The notes beneath the pieces are model-generated. The model was not told the origin of the DNA, did no database searches, and was given only the letters and a program-made list of their open reading frames with translations. Shown here one piece after another: positions 12,206 to 24,156 of a DNA stretch of 62,381 nucleotides (positions are counted from its first letter, which is position 1; every line of letters starts with the position of its first letter). Source of the DNA: Tulasnella sp. 424 (taxonomy: Eukaryota > Basidiomycota > Agaricomycetes > Cantharellales > Tulasnellaceae); NCBI GenBank assembly GCA_019633425.1, contig WSUB01000212.1, positions 1 through 62,381 of the forward strand, read 5' to 3'. Both the position numbers and the translations under genes were made by a program.

Positions 12206-15200
12206 TTACGACCTATTAAGTGAAAGACCCCCCAAGCTCAATTCGAATGGTTGCTCGGGGTGCTGGAGCCGTTCCCAGATCGCTGCACACTTCTGACTCA
12301 TCGGCCGGCCCATTTGCGCGTACAATTCACGGGCCTCCACACAAACAGCCTTCGCGTCGACCAATTTGCGTTGCAGAACGTGTACGAGCATCAATCCATC
12401 CAACGCGTTGGCTTGACCCTCCACGTCTACAATCCTAGCAAATGCTCCACGCGCGGCGACGTAGCACTCCTCCGCCTCGTCATGTCGACCCTGAACGAGA
12501 TAGAACGCCCCAAGATTATACAACGCAATGGCTTCACCGTGACCGTTGTCCGTGCTTGACCATATAGCTTGCGCAAGGCGGTAACACTTCTCCGCTTCGT
12601 CGTACGTGCCCTGCATGAGGTAGGCACTGCCGAGCCTATCCAACGTCGCTGCACGTCGTGCACCATCGCCGATTCGCGCATATGAAGCTTCAGCTTGAAG
12701 TAGCGCCTCTTTCTCTTCATTAGTCTTCGACTGGGAGCTGAAGATCTCTGCCAAAAGGTACGAAGCATAGGCTTTCGATTTCTCATTGCCAGTGCTGATC
12801 GAAATGGCAAGGGCGTCGGTAGCAGCCTCCTCGGCCTCGAGGTGTTTGTGCTGGGTATGATAGTCTTTGCTGAGGGCTAGGAGTGTTTGAGCTTTGCCAT
12901 CACGATGCTCGGCACGATCATAAGTAGCGGCTGCTTGGCGGTAGCACGACTCGGCGTCGTCGTATCTGCACTGGTCGCTATAAAGCTCCCCGAGGCAGTG
13001 TAATGTGTTCCCGGTGCCGAGGACGTCGCCAGTGCGAGCGTAGATGTCGCGGGCCTCTTTGACAACCAATTCAGCCTCGTTCGTCTTCGACTGGGCTCGA
13101 TAGGTATTACCGAGGCCGAGTAACGCGTTTGCGGTACCCTCGTCGTTGCCGATACGAGAGTGGATCTTGTGCGCTTCCGTGAAAGCCTTCTCCGCCTCTG
13201 AATTCCTTGACTCTTCGAGATAAACTTGCCCCAGGGAGTCCAATGCGTTAGCGGCACCCCTTTCATCGCCGATGCGAGAGTCGATGGCGTGCGCTTCCGT
13301 GAGAGCCTTCTCCGCCTCCCGGTACCTCGACTGAGTGCAATAGATTCTTCCCAGACCCTGCAACGCGGTTGTGGCACCCATGTTATTGCCGACGCGAGAG
13401 TGGATGTCGCGCGCTTCCGTGAAAGCCTTCTCCGCCTCCGAATTCTTCGACTGACGATGGTAAATCTTTCCCAGGCCGTTCAACGCGTTGGCGGCACCCG
13501 TGTCGTTGCCGATGCGAGACTGGATCTCGTGCACTTCCTTGAAAGCTTTCTCCGCCTCCCGATACTTCGACTGAGCGAGATAAGTATTCCCAAGGCCTTG
13601 CAACGCATTTGCGGCACCCAGGTCATCGCCGATACGAGAGTGGATGTCGCGCGCTTGCGTGAAAGCCTTCTCCGCCTTCGGATACGTCGAACGAGCGCAA
13701 TAAATATTCCCTAGGCCTTCCAGCGCTCTTCCGGCACCGGGGTCACTGCCGATGCTGGAGTAGATATCGTGCGCTTCCGTGAGAGCCTTCTCCGCCTCCA
13801 CATACTTCGACCGTTTGTAGAGGTGGTCCCCAAGGCAATATAACGCATGCCCTTCCGCCTTATGATTTTCCGTTTGTTTCGCAACTTTTAACGCTAACCG
13901 GAAGTGGGACTCGGCCATCGCTCGATTGCACTGAAAGTCGTATGTTTTTCCGAGCTCAAGCAGCAGCTCCGCAGACCGCACTTTCTGACCACCGGTGCTG
14001 TAAGCTGAAGGAGTTTCGGAAGGCTTACAGAGGGCCATTTCAGGATCGTTCTAGTCGCTCCTTGTCAGGTCACTCACCATGAGGTCAACCTTTAGCTGAA
14101 AGGTTGAAGCATCAATCCTCTTGGCTGGCCCTGAGAGCCAACAATCCGAGATTAGACTGCAGAGCCTGAGAACCAGTGACAGAGTGGCGTCCTCCCGAAT
14201 CGCGGGAAATTTCCCCTTTATGGCGTGCGCTATGATGACCGACCCGACATTGAGCGCGCCAAACGGGATCTTCCCGGTGAAAATCTACACGTAGCCGCAG
14301 TTGTGAGCTACTGGATGATCGAAAGAAACTGAACCGTGCTAAACTCACTTCCCAAGACACCCACCCCAAAGCCCACATGTCACTCGGTAAATCCTGGACG
14401 CCGTTATTTAGCACCTCGGGAGCTGTCCAACGTAGGGACCACCCAGGCCCGGTCAAGGTGAGCTCCATCGTGGAAGCGTTGAACTCGATCTTTGGAGAGA
14501 TTGTTGCAGCTGCATCTTCGCAGACCGTAGCTCCAGACGAAGCGTTGATCGCTTTCTCTAAGGCGAGGTCTCGTCTTATACGGGCCGACCCAAAGTCGGT
14601 GATAACGGCATGGTAGGAGGAGTTAACAAGGATGTTAAACTGAACAACGTTTTCGTTAGGTGGATCTTTCTGAGAAAGCAACTTCCGGGACTCACAGATT
14701 TGAGGTCACCATGACAAATAGGGGGTTGTCGGCTGTGCAAGTACTCCAGTCCCTTCGCTGTATCTTTGATCTACAGATATCAAAGGCTCGGCGACTAAAA
14801 TACTCCATGGCATCGCAGATCGCACTCACCAGAGATATACGCTCTGGGATTTCCCACTCGCCCGACTGCAAAAATTCTCGAACGTTGCCATTCGCTTCCC
14901 AATGCAAGATCATCCAAGCGTCTCCTTTTTGCATGTCTTCGACAAATCCGACCAGCTCGATGATGTTCGGATGAGAAAGTGATGTCATCAGACTTAGTTC
15001 GTTGACGAAAGACTGACAAAGAGCGGCTAGTGAGCAGTCAGAACAATTAAACAGTCGTTGAAGCTGACGACACCTTAAAGAACTTTGCAGACTCTTCCGC
15101 ATCAAGGCGCTTCCAATCGAACTTTTTCACAGCCACCTTTAGGTCAGGGAGCTTGTCTTCCCCCGCTTCGAGGGGACTGAGTGTTCCAATGACGACGACG

Positions 15201-15407
15201 CCTTGACCACCTTTTATACCTGTATGGGTTTCCTTCATTTCGATTCTGGCGGGATCAATTCGACCGGGTATGCCGTTGAGGATATCTCGCTTGAAGATAC
15301 TATATCAGTAATCATTCTCCTAAGTCGTGAAGGGCCCTTACAGCCTTTTTTAGCTTTTGGTCGGCGTCTTCCGCGCGCTGAGGTGCCGTCGAGGTAGAGT
15401 CTGCCAT
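12206..15407 (-). CDS. Protein kinase-TPR fusion K2
   Basis: This encodes a kinase-TPR protein of about 946 residues. Exons are 15407-15342, 15289-15074, 15012-14830, 14770-14696, 14639-14349, 14308-14078 and 13984-12206. Visible features are the loop GIKGGQGVVVIG, VAVKK, HGDLKS, DFGSAR, TAPEV and 14 TPRs of 40 residues. Two points are odd. First, the acceptor used by K3-K5 for exon 6 would begin ATTTTT with one extra T and shift the frame; an upstream acceptor (CCAGTAG, exon from 14308) keeps the frame and adds eight codons, but leaves an intron of only 40 nt. Second, an in-frame TAG at 14053-14051 lies inside the inferred junction intron 14077-13985, so it is harmless only if that intron is spliced. 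It could be a pseudogene if either splice fails. Its left and right flanks match those of K3. Confidence 0.7.
12300..13920 (-). repeat. TPR-coding tandem repeat of K2, 120-nt period
   Basis: Fourteen repeats of 40 codons are visible. The first seven are close to each other, with the core SxYREAEKAFTEAHDIHSRI. The later ones (CRYDDAE, EEKEALLQAE, GRHDEAEECY and others) are distinct and occur in the same order in K3-K5. The N-terminal half of the array is therefore homogenised and the C-terminal half conserved by position. Confidence 0.85.
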
Positions 15408-18400
15408 TCGAGGTTGAGGTCAAGAGGGAGAGGGAGCAAAAGATTTGGAGTGGTAAGAGAGCAAGTGGGATGGCTAGGGATTAGAGGCAGAGGCTTTTGA
15501 AGGGTCAAATGGTCTCTACGGACCTACCTAAGCTTCAACGTAAGCTTTTTAAGGCGGGGTATCCACAAGCCTCACCTCTACAATCGTTCACACAGGATAT
15601 GCGCGAGTCCGGACTATCCCTCAAGTACCCTCGCAGTCGTTTCGATCCTGGAATTCCCGTTCGAAGCAGTAATTCAATGAGGGATTTGCTCCGCAATGCT
15701 ACCTGAACGGCCGGTCGTGCCCCACCAGGCACCCAGCTTGTAATACCAAAAACACGGGAGGCTAGCCTCATTTCTGCTAGTAGAAAGGGTGCTTCTGGTC
15801 TAGAGCGGAGATAAGCTCGTCGTTGGTGCAAGGGAGGAACTCTATCCGATAGAAAAATTCGATGTTCGCTTTCGCTTGCACGTAATGCTGCGGTTTGTTC
15901 CTCTCACGCCGAGAACTTTGAAAGCGATGCTTTCATCCACTTAATTTAACTGAGTTACACCCTAAGTAGTTATCGTTAAATATTGTTCCTACTCGCTTAG
16001 ACGCCTGTGCAACCGTCAGCCCAACCGAATATCTATGTCCTGATGTCTGATGGGCTCAGCAGCAGGTTCTATTTCGAATCCCAAGCGGACTCGGAGTGAT
16101 ACCCTGCAAAACCCCAAAATTCAAGGGTCGCTATGAAGCCGTAAACGCGTGATCAAGGGGGAGAATCGTTTTTAATTCCCGGTTCCCTGCTCGTACTGCT
16201 TCAACTTAGACAGTCACCATACCCCAATTCCTCATAAATGACGTTCTTGCAGAGAAAACACATGTCAACGATTGGGACAAATGATTCCCCAGTGGCGCTT
16301 GTTAGGCGACTTGTTCCTGTTGAAGTTTGCTTCGAAATCACTCCAGGAAGCATTACCCTCTCTTTATCTGATGTCGACATCGACTAAACCGTGCAATGGC
16401 CATGGAGGGACTGGTATTTCCACTTTCAATGATGGATTTACTCTGAAGTTTGTGTTCATGTGGCCGCACTGGTCAGTACAGTCCTGACGGGAACATGGCT
16501 CAGTGAGAACGCGTGTACCTCGACCCTCCTCCCCGTTCTCTCCCACTTGTCCTTTTGCTGGACATATCACTCTGCCACGACCGCGGGCGCTAAACCAGAT
16601 CCAGAAGCAACGCCCGTAAAAATGAAAGCATTTAATCGAGTATGGGAGATCCTAACCTCGTCTGAGTAGGTGCTGCACACGGGATTACCACTGACTTGAG
16701 TCTCGGCTCACTTGCCCATGGTCTCGGTCGTTGGGGTTCGGTTATCGCTGGCAAATGACAAGCTGGCCAAAAAAGGCTAGGCGAGTCTGAAACACCGGTT
16801 TCCAGTGAGAAGGTCGAGACTGGTCTTTTGTGGGAAAGCTCGAGTGCTTTCATTCAGTTCGAATTCGCTGTGGACACGAAAGAAACGAGGGAGTTAAAGG
16901 TCAAGGCGGGTCTGGAAGCATGACACGGGGGGATCATCACTTGACCTCTTTCCGATTAAGGGTGCTCGCAGCACATCTTTGACAAACTACCCCTATTTGG
17001 CTTGATTAATAGCTATTTAGCCTCCTTCGTCGTCCCGGAATGTTGGACGTTTTAGGGTGACATTCTGTATGTCTTGCCATTGCGGTGCGCCATCAATATT
17101 CGCCTGATTTTGGTAAGTTAACCGTGTCGATAAGGAGAACCACAGCTTCGTTCGGCTGGCAATGCAGAAGTTCGGTCAGCGTCAACTCAACGAGTACGTC
17201 GCCTTCGGTAGTGAAATAAGAGCGCCCAAGGGTTGAGGAGCGTGGCCTCTGGTGATGCTTGGACGATCCTGGAAGAACGGGGTCCATCGGTGCCGACAAG
17301 GACAATACGGAGGTGTTTTGGATGCCGGCTGCAGTAGCCGGGCAGTTGCAGCACACAGAACGTAGTGTGAGGAAGAATCGTTGAAGAGCATGATAATTTT
17401 TTTGATCTCTGTACATTACACGTTTGTTATTATAGGGACCAAGTTAACCATGTGCATCGAAGTGGAGAACGACGCGTGATCAGCATTGGCATTCCGAACG
17501 CAAAGGTATTTCTGATGGACTTATACAGCTTTAAAGCTTTCGATAGTATGTTGATAATGTACCAAGTGGATTACTTACGAGTGGAGGGGGGGCAGTTGCT
17601 TCTACTGGCGGGGAGCGACGCACCCATTTGAGGCATATCTCTGAGTCGAGAAGCTCCGAGCGAGCGCAGTGGGAAAAGCTACGGAAAATGAAATGATTCA
17701 GGACCGAAGAAGGAGGGAAATCGTACCTCGTCTCCCTCAAGGTCCAATTGTCGCGTTGGTCACGTCCCTGAACCCACGGATTCGGTGAACGAGACGCGCC
17801 GTCAGGATTTCAACCTTGACTGCAGCCCACCCTTGAGATGGCGTTGCAGAGGCCACAAGTTAAACAGTGGTTAAGAGTCAGCTCGGAAGTGCACTGCGGT
17901 GCATCTGGGTCGAATACTACGCGGCGGCCTCGATTACACCCGTGTCGTAATGCCGCAAAAAAGGTCTATTACAATTGGGTTACTAGTAGATTACTAGCCT
18001 GTCCAATATACTTCTAACAAGGGACTACACAGTGATTACGAGGGCGGGTAACTTCGTCTCCTACTGGGGAAGTTAGACCACGGGGTGGTACCGCGGCCGG
18101 CGATATCGTTCGACGCGTTGCGTTACACAGCGTGAGCTCTAAGTCGACAACGACAACGACAACGACTCTAGCACCATCACCCTTCCCCATCCCCTCCCCG
18201 CCTACATTGCACGATACGCGCACGTTCATACCGCAGCATTGCTCACCAACAAGTCACGAGCCTTGTATGCAAGACTTTGGATTCAGATTTCGGCTTTGAC
18301 CAGACAGGGTCCACATGTACATTAGACGCGCCGTGGGACGACCTTCGCCCCCATCAAGCGTACATCCAGTCCTTGTTATTGCTCTCGTTGTTTAAAAGGT

Positions 18401-19398
18401 GCAGGTGGATTTAGGCTTCAATGCTGACAGACTCAGAGGAATCACCGCCTGAAGGATGAGGAGATTGCGAGCCAAGCCTGCTGGCAAGGTGTCGCCGTAG
18501 CCGCTCAGAAACGACGCGGGGAGGATCTGGTAGCACCATACCTAGAGGACAGACCATCCTATTACCCGGAGATCGCCTCTACGTCGAACTCCTACAATTA
18601 CCCTGTCTTTATATATAGCTCACGCTCCGCTGAATGACAGACTCGGAATCTACGAAACAGATTCGTAGGGCCTGTAATTAAGCTATCAGGACCCCGGACT
18701 CTTACAGCGTGACGCTTCCCCGGGTGTAATCGTCCTCCCAGTACTCCCTCTCATGTAGGACACTCAGGCGACCCTGATGGATCGAGGCCATTGCTTGAAA
18801 CACACTGAGGATGGTGTTTACGGATGATGGAAGGGAGTGGTAGAGCTTTGGGTAGGTGGGTGGGCGGGTGGACTGGGAGAAGCTTAAGGGAACTTGGCGA
18901 TCCCGGTCATGTGCTTCTTAGGGCCCGAGGCAGGGATTGGGACAAGCCCATGGTTGACGGGATAAGAATACACGGAAGCTTCTTGCTGTGCCATGCCGTC
19001 ATCCTTTGCCAGTGTCCGGTTCCACAGTGATCATGAAGTTAGAGTAAATGTCAACAATAATACGGCGCTCACAATGATAGCTAGGGAGTGTCCACTCGAC
19101 GAGTCTCGTTGTCCACCTCTCACACCGCTGCACGAACAACGGGGCCAGCTTCCACCACAAGGCAGCTCATTTGGCGGCGGCAGGACTGATCGGCGTTGTT
19201 GGGAACGAGCCTCCATGACTCCAGAACACCAAGGGCGACGAACGGCAACCGGAACCTCCGAGCACGCTAATCACCACTCCTGTCAGCCCGGCCTCGCCCT
19301 ACAAGCGTAGGTAGGAACCGTCGCGGAGATTATCATGCCCCTCTCTCGCATTCTGAGCTACGAGTTTGGGCCATCCTCTGGTTCGCCGCCGCGACGGC
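15408..19398. other. Duplicated K2 5' flank with relics, no intact gene
   Basis: Nothing here forms a convincing complete gene, yet the block at about 15420-17900 is well conserved in the right copy at about 24170-26590. A plus frame near 16280-16380 reads like VALVRRLVPVEVCFEITPGS before a stop. A minus frame near 17260-17110 reads GDVLVELTLTELLHCQPNEA. Both look like exon relics of an unidentified gene. The part at about 17780-18600 is the GRDP 5' module without its gene (CAACGA tract at 18144-18167). The part at 18740-19360 matches 27270-27870. Confidence 0.5.
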
Positions 19399-19770
19399 CC
19401 GTCACCAAGAGCCTCCTCCTGCCCTTCCCCGCCAATCACCCGAGCAACCCATTGTTCAAAACGATAAACAGCTCGTTGAAGGAAGACTACCCATCGCTCG
19501 TCAGGATGTCTGCTTTCCCGTTAAACGTCCTAACTTCTTCACGAAGCCGATGAAAAGCCCATAGTAGGGCTAGGTGAGCTTGAAGATCCGACGGCGAGAC
19601 CTGAGCTTTGAGTTGATTGTTGATCTTGAAGTGATTTGGAAGCTCGTCATCGTGCTAGAGGGCGCGCTGGAATCGTCGTATCCAGGCAAGGCATCTGGAC
19701 CTCCGGCCACTGGCTGTGGGGCGTAAGTTGAAGCTTCGATAGGTGCACTGGTGTACGAAAGAGAGGTTGG
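19399..19770 (-). pseudogene. GRDP-like exon 1 fragment G4
   Basis: This is a remnant of GRDP exon 1, recognisable by the segment antisense to CCTCCTCCTGCCCTTCCCCG and by the stretch that encodes the VTPSDLQ region in intact copies. The start codon context is gone and several deletions break the frame, for example in the DKLPNHFKI region. On its left side it joins abruptly, at about 19386, to sequence shared with the kinase 3' flank. It is a dead fragment. Confidence 0.7.
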
Positions 19771-20947
19771 GTTGTTAAAGGTTGTTAAGAGGCCGATAAG
19801 GTTGAGGAGATCAACGCGTCTTGCCCAAAATAAGGGACGAGGATTTTCCGAAGACGCACTTCTTCGTATTTCCTATAGCGACCGAAGTACCCCGTCGTTG
19901 ATGCTCTTTGTCTTCTCCTTTGACGCCTCTTTGGCGTGATTCGTAAGGTATCTGTGTAAGACACGTTTCGATTTCGTAGTGGGGTGAATAGAGCCGCGCC
20001 GTCGGGATTTCGACCTTGACTGCTGCCCACCCTCGAGATGCCTTGCCGAGGCCGCAAGTCGACAACGACAACGACAACGACACCACCACCGTTCCCCATC
20101 CTGTCTTCGTATATCATTGCATGATACAGTTTTCTAACTAGTTGTTGCGATGCGGACGTCCTTGCCCCCTCGTCCAAGTTCGCCCCTTCCAGTCCATGCG
20201 ATGGCCGACCCCCCCGTTTGTTTTTCGCAGTGTGTCACATGACGCGTGGTGAGTCTTATCGCTCAGAAAAGCGTAGCGGCTGACTCAGCGAGTCAGGTTC
20301 GATTTGGGGGCCATATTGGGTTCAGGGCCACGGACTGAGTCGAGCAGTTCCTGATAAGGAACCGGTAAGACTGTTTCAGAGGCGACTCAAGTAATGAGTA
20401 GTCCTTGGAGCATATTTTAAATTACACTGGAACACCGAGGCCCAAAAAAGGACATTCGCAAAGCTTGAGGGGATGTCGTCATGATGACGTAGGGACCGGT
20501 CCCCCGAAAGGGTCTCCGGACCTTGGTTACATAATGAGCAGTGTCCATCAAAGTTGGGGATACGTTCGAAACAATGGTCGCCGCTGGGCTCGCACACTTG
20601 TTGAGAGTGTTGGACGTCGCCTCGGCTAACCGCCGGATTTGGTCGAGGGGAAGAAGTTCCATATGCATTTTACGAAAGAGGGAAAAGGGACAAGTGCATG
20701 CAATAAGGATGATCCCAGAACTTAAGCCACAACATAGAACATACGAGCAGAGGTGCTTGGAATACTTACAGTGAGCGAGGTCGGACATCATCGGAAGGGA
20801 CATTTACGAGAATAAGTCGGACATGTGTCTCCAGAAAGCGTGAAGCGTATGCAGTAGCCTCCTATGTAAAACGAGAGTCATTAACCATTGAAGAACGTTT
20901 CAGCGTACGAACCAATGAATACCTACCTCATCACAAAGCGTGGGCAG
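19771..20947. other. Intergenic: GRDP 5' module and K3 3' flank
   Basis: The part at 19890-20160 is the GRDP 5'-flank module (CAACGA tract at about 20059-20081). From about 20220 to 20947 it is the conserved kinase-TPR 3' flank, collinear with 11480-12205. No gene was seen. Confidence 0.6.
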
Positions 20948-23900
20948 TTACGACAGGAAAGAATCCGCCAGCCCTACGCTCAGTCCGATTGGTGGCTCGG
21001 GACGCTGGAGCAGTTTCCAAATCTTTGCACACTCCTCACTAGTCGGCCGGCCCATTTGCGTGTACATTTCGCGGGCCTCCACACAAACAGCCTTCGCATC
21101 GTCAAATTTGCCTCGCTGAAAGTGTACTTGCATCAATCCAGCCAACGCGTTGGCTTCACGCCCCATGTCTCCAATCTTAGCAAATGCTACCCGCGCGTCG
21201 GCGTAGCACTCCTCCGCCTCGTCATGTCGACCCTGGATGAGATAGAGCGACCCAAGATTGTGCAACGTCTTGGCTTCACCGTCACCGTCGTCCGTGCTTG
21301 AGAATATAGCTTGCGCAAGGCGGTAACACTCCTCCGCTTCGTCGAACCCGCCCTGCTTGAGGTGGGCATAGCCGAGCTTCTCCAATGCCACTGCACGTCC
21401 TGCACCATCGCCGATTCGCGCATATGCAGCTTCAGCTTGAAGTAGCGCCTCTTTCTCTTCTTCAGACCTCGACTGAGACCTGAAGATCTCTGCCAAAAGC
21501 AACGAAGCATGGGCTTGTCCTTTCTCATTGCCAAGGCTGATCCAAATGGCAAGGGCTTCGGTAACAGCATCCTCGGCCTCGGGGTATCTGCCCTGGTTAT
21601 GAAGGTCTTTGCCGAGGGATACGAGCGTTTGGGCTTTGCTGTTACCGGGTTCAGCATGATCATAAGAAGCGGCCGCTAGGCGGTAGCACGTCTCGGCGTC
21701 GTCGTATCTGCACTGGTCGCTATAAAGATCTGCAAGGCCGTCTAATGTGTTCCCAGTGCCGAGGACATCACCAATTCGAGAGTAGATGTTGTGAGCGTCG
21801 TTGAAAGCCATTTCAGCCTCGCTCATCCTCGACTGGGCGCGATAGATATTACCTAAACCGAGTAACGCGTTTGCAATACCCTTGTCGTCGCCGATGCGAG
21901 AGTGGATCTCGTGCGCTTCCGTGAAAGCCTTCTCCGCCTCCGAATTCCTCGACTCTTCGAGATACAAATACCCCAGGTCGTTCAAATCGTTAGCGACACC
22001 CGTTTCATCGCCGACGCGAGAGTGGATGTCGTGCGCTTCCGTGAAAGCCTTCTCCGCCTCCCGATATCTCGACTGAGTGCGATAAATACCCCCCAGGCCG
22101 GACAACGCGTTTGCCGCACCCATGGCACTGCCAATCCGAGAGTGGATGTCGTGCGCCTCCGTGAAAGCCTTCTCCGCCTCCGAGTTCCTCGACTGAAGAC
22201 GATAAATCGATCCCAGGCCGCACAACGCGTTGGCGGCACCCAGGTCATTGCCGATGCGAGAGTGGATCTCTTGCGCTTCCGTGAGAGCCACCTCCGCCTC
22301 TCGATACCTCGACTGAGCGCGATAAACTTCACCCAGGTCTCCCAGCGCGTTTGCGGCACTCAGGTCACGGCCGATGCGAGAGTGGATGTCGAGCGCTTCC
22401 GTCAAAGCCTCCTCCGCCTCCCGATACCTCGACTGAAGACGATAAAGCGTTCCCAGGCCGCCCAACGCGTTTGCGGTACCCAAGTCACCGTCGATGATGC
22501 GGGAGCAGATGCCGCGCGCTTCCGTGAAAGCCTTCTCCGCCTCCAAATACCTCGACTGCATGCGGAGGACCTTTCCAAGGTGGTCCAGGGCATTCACCTC
22601 CGTATAATGATTTTTCGTTCGCCTCGCAATATCCAACGCTGACCGGAAGTGGGACTCGGCCATCACTCGATCGTGGCGAAGGTCGTACGTTCTTCCGAGC
22701 TCAAAGAGCAGGTTCGCCGACCGCACTTTCTGACCACTGGGGGTGTAGCCGGAAGGAGTCACAGAAGGCTTACAGGGGGCTATTTCAGAATCGCTGACGT
22801 CGCTCTTTGTCACGTCACTCACAATTATGTCAACCTTTAGCTGAAAAGTCGAAGCATCGATCCTCTTGGTTGGCTCTGAGAGCCAACAATCCGACATTAC
22901 ACTGCAGAGCATGAGAACCAGCGACAGGTTGATGTCCTGCCGAATTGGCGGTAGTTTTCCTTTTATGGCGTGCACCACAATGGCCGACTCGAGATTGAGA
23001 CCGTCAAATGGGATCTTCCCAGTTACAATCTAATATGCAGCCGGAATTGTGAGGTCCTGGACAGTTACAAGAAACTGAATCGTGCTAGACTCACTTCCCA
23101 AGACACCCACCCCAAAGCCCACATGTCACTGGGTAAATCCTGGACCCCGTTATTTAACACCTCGGGAGCTGTCCACCGTCGAGAGAACTTTGGCCCGGTC
23201 AAGGTGAGCTCCATGGTGGAAGAGTTGAACTCGACCTTCGGGGATATAGGCGTTGCGGCTGCATATTCGCAGACCGGAGCTCCAGCCAACGCGTTATCCG
23301 TTTTCTCTTGGGCGAGGTGTCGTCTAATACGGGCCGACCCAAAGTCGGTGATAACGGCGTGGTAGAAGGAGTTGACAAGGATGTTAAACTGTACAACGAT
23401 TACGTTAGCTGGATGTTTCTGAGAAAAGGACTCGGGCGACTCACAGATTTGAGATCGCCATGACAAATAGGGGGTTGTCGGCTGTGCAAGTACTCCAGTC
23501 CCTTCGCTGTATCTTGGATCTACACGTAACAAAGGCTCAGCGACTAAAATACTCCCTAGCACCGTAGATCGCACTCACGAGAGATATACGCTCTGGGATA
23601 TCCCACTCGCCCGACTGCAAAAATTCTCGAACGTTGCCATTCGCTTCCCAAGGCAAGATCATCCAAGCGTCTCCCTTCTGCATGTCTTCGACGAATCCGA
23701 CTAGCTCAATGATGTTTGGATGATCAAGCGATTTCATCAGACTGAGTTCGTGGACGAAAGACTGACAAAGAGCAGGTAGTGAGCAGTTAGAACGATGAAA
23801 CAGTCGTTGAGGCTGACGACACCTTGAAAAACTTTGCAGACTCCTCCACATCATCTTGCTTCCATTCCAGCTTTTTTACAGCCACCTTCAGCTCAGGCAA

Positions 23901-24156
23901 TATGTCCTTCAATTCGTCGGGGAGACTGAATGTTCCGATGACAACAACGCCTTGACCGCCTTTTATGCCTGTCTGGGTTTCTTTCATTTTGATTCTGGCG
24001 GGATCAATTCGACCGGTTATTCCATTAAGGATATCTCGCTTGAAGATACTAGATCAGTAATCATTCTCTCAAGTCGTAAAATGCCCTTACAGCCTTTTCT
24101 AGCTTTTGGGCGGCGTCTTCCCCGAGCTGGGGTGCCGTCGAGGCAGAGTCTGCCAT
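20948..24156 (-). CDS. Protein kinase-TPR fusion K3, intact
   Basis: This is an intact member, about 940 residues. Exons are 24156-24091, 24038-23823, 23761-23579, 23519-23445, 23388-23095, 23029-22823 and 22729-20948; all phases agree and no stop is met. Residues: MADSAST start, loop GGQG about 49-52, VAVKK Lys about 77, HGDLKS Asp about 177, DFG about 195 and APE about 254. The C lobe ends near 345, then 14 TPRs run from about 350 to the end. The HGD triad makes it a non-RD kinase. The last intron (22822-22730, 93 nt) is open and in frame, so an unspliced form would add 31 residues between kinase and TPRs. No signal peptide or membrane segment is visible, so a cytosolic location is likely. 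The substrate is unknown. Confidence 0.85.
21040..22660 (-). repeat. TPR-coding tandem repeat of K3, 120-nt period
   Basis: Fourteen 40-codon repeats, the N-terminal seven of them homogeneous. Long antisense ORFs over this region (such as 21902-22642 on the plus strand) repeat with the same period and are by-products of the codon pattern. Confidence 0.85.

Larger units (their letters stand above)
11290..19385. repeat. Large direct repeat, left copy (contains K2)
   Basis: This segment is collinear with 20040-27905. Landmarks are offset by a nearly constant amount: the CAACGA tract by about 8745, the kinase 3' flank by 8741, the kinase ATG by 8749, the flank block near 17066 by 8730, the area near 18258 by 8679 and that near 19299 by 8521. 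The shrinking offset reflects small deletions in the right copy. The boundaries are approximate and judged by eye. The unit holds one kinase-TPR gene, its flanks, and a GRDP 5' module without its gene. Confidence 0.75.

Noticed and set aside
21902..22642. Long plus-strand ORF (246 codons) opposite the K3 TPR domain, and similar ones at 13226-13714 and 29777-30391
   Set aside because: They repeat with the same 120-nt period as the minus-strand TPR codons and exist only because the antisense frame of that repeat lacks stops. No domain or start context supports them.
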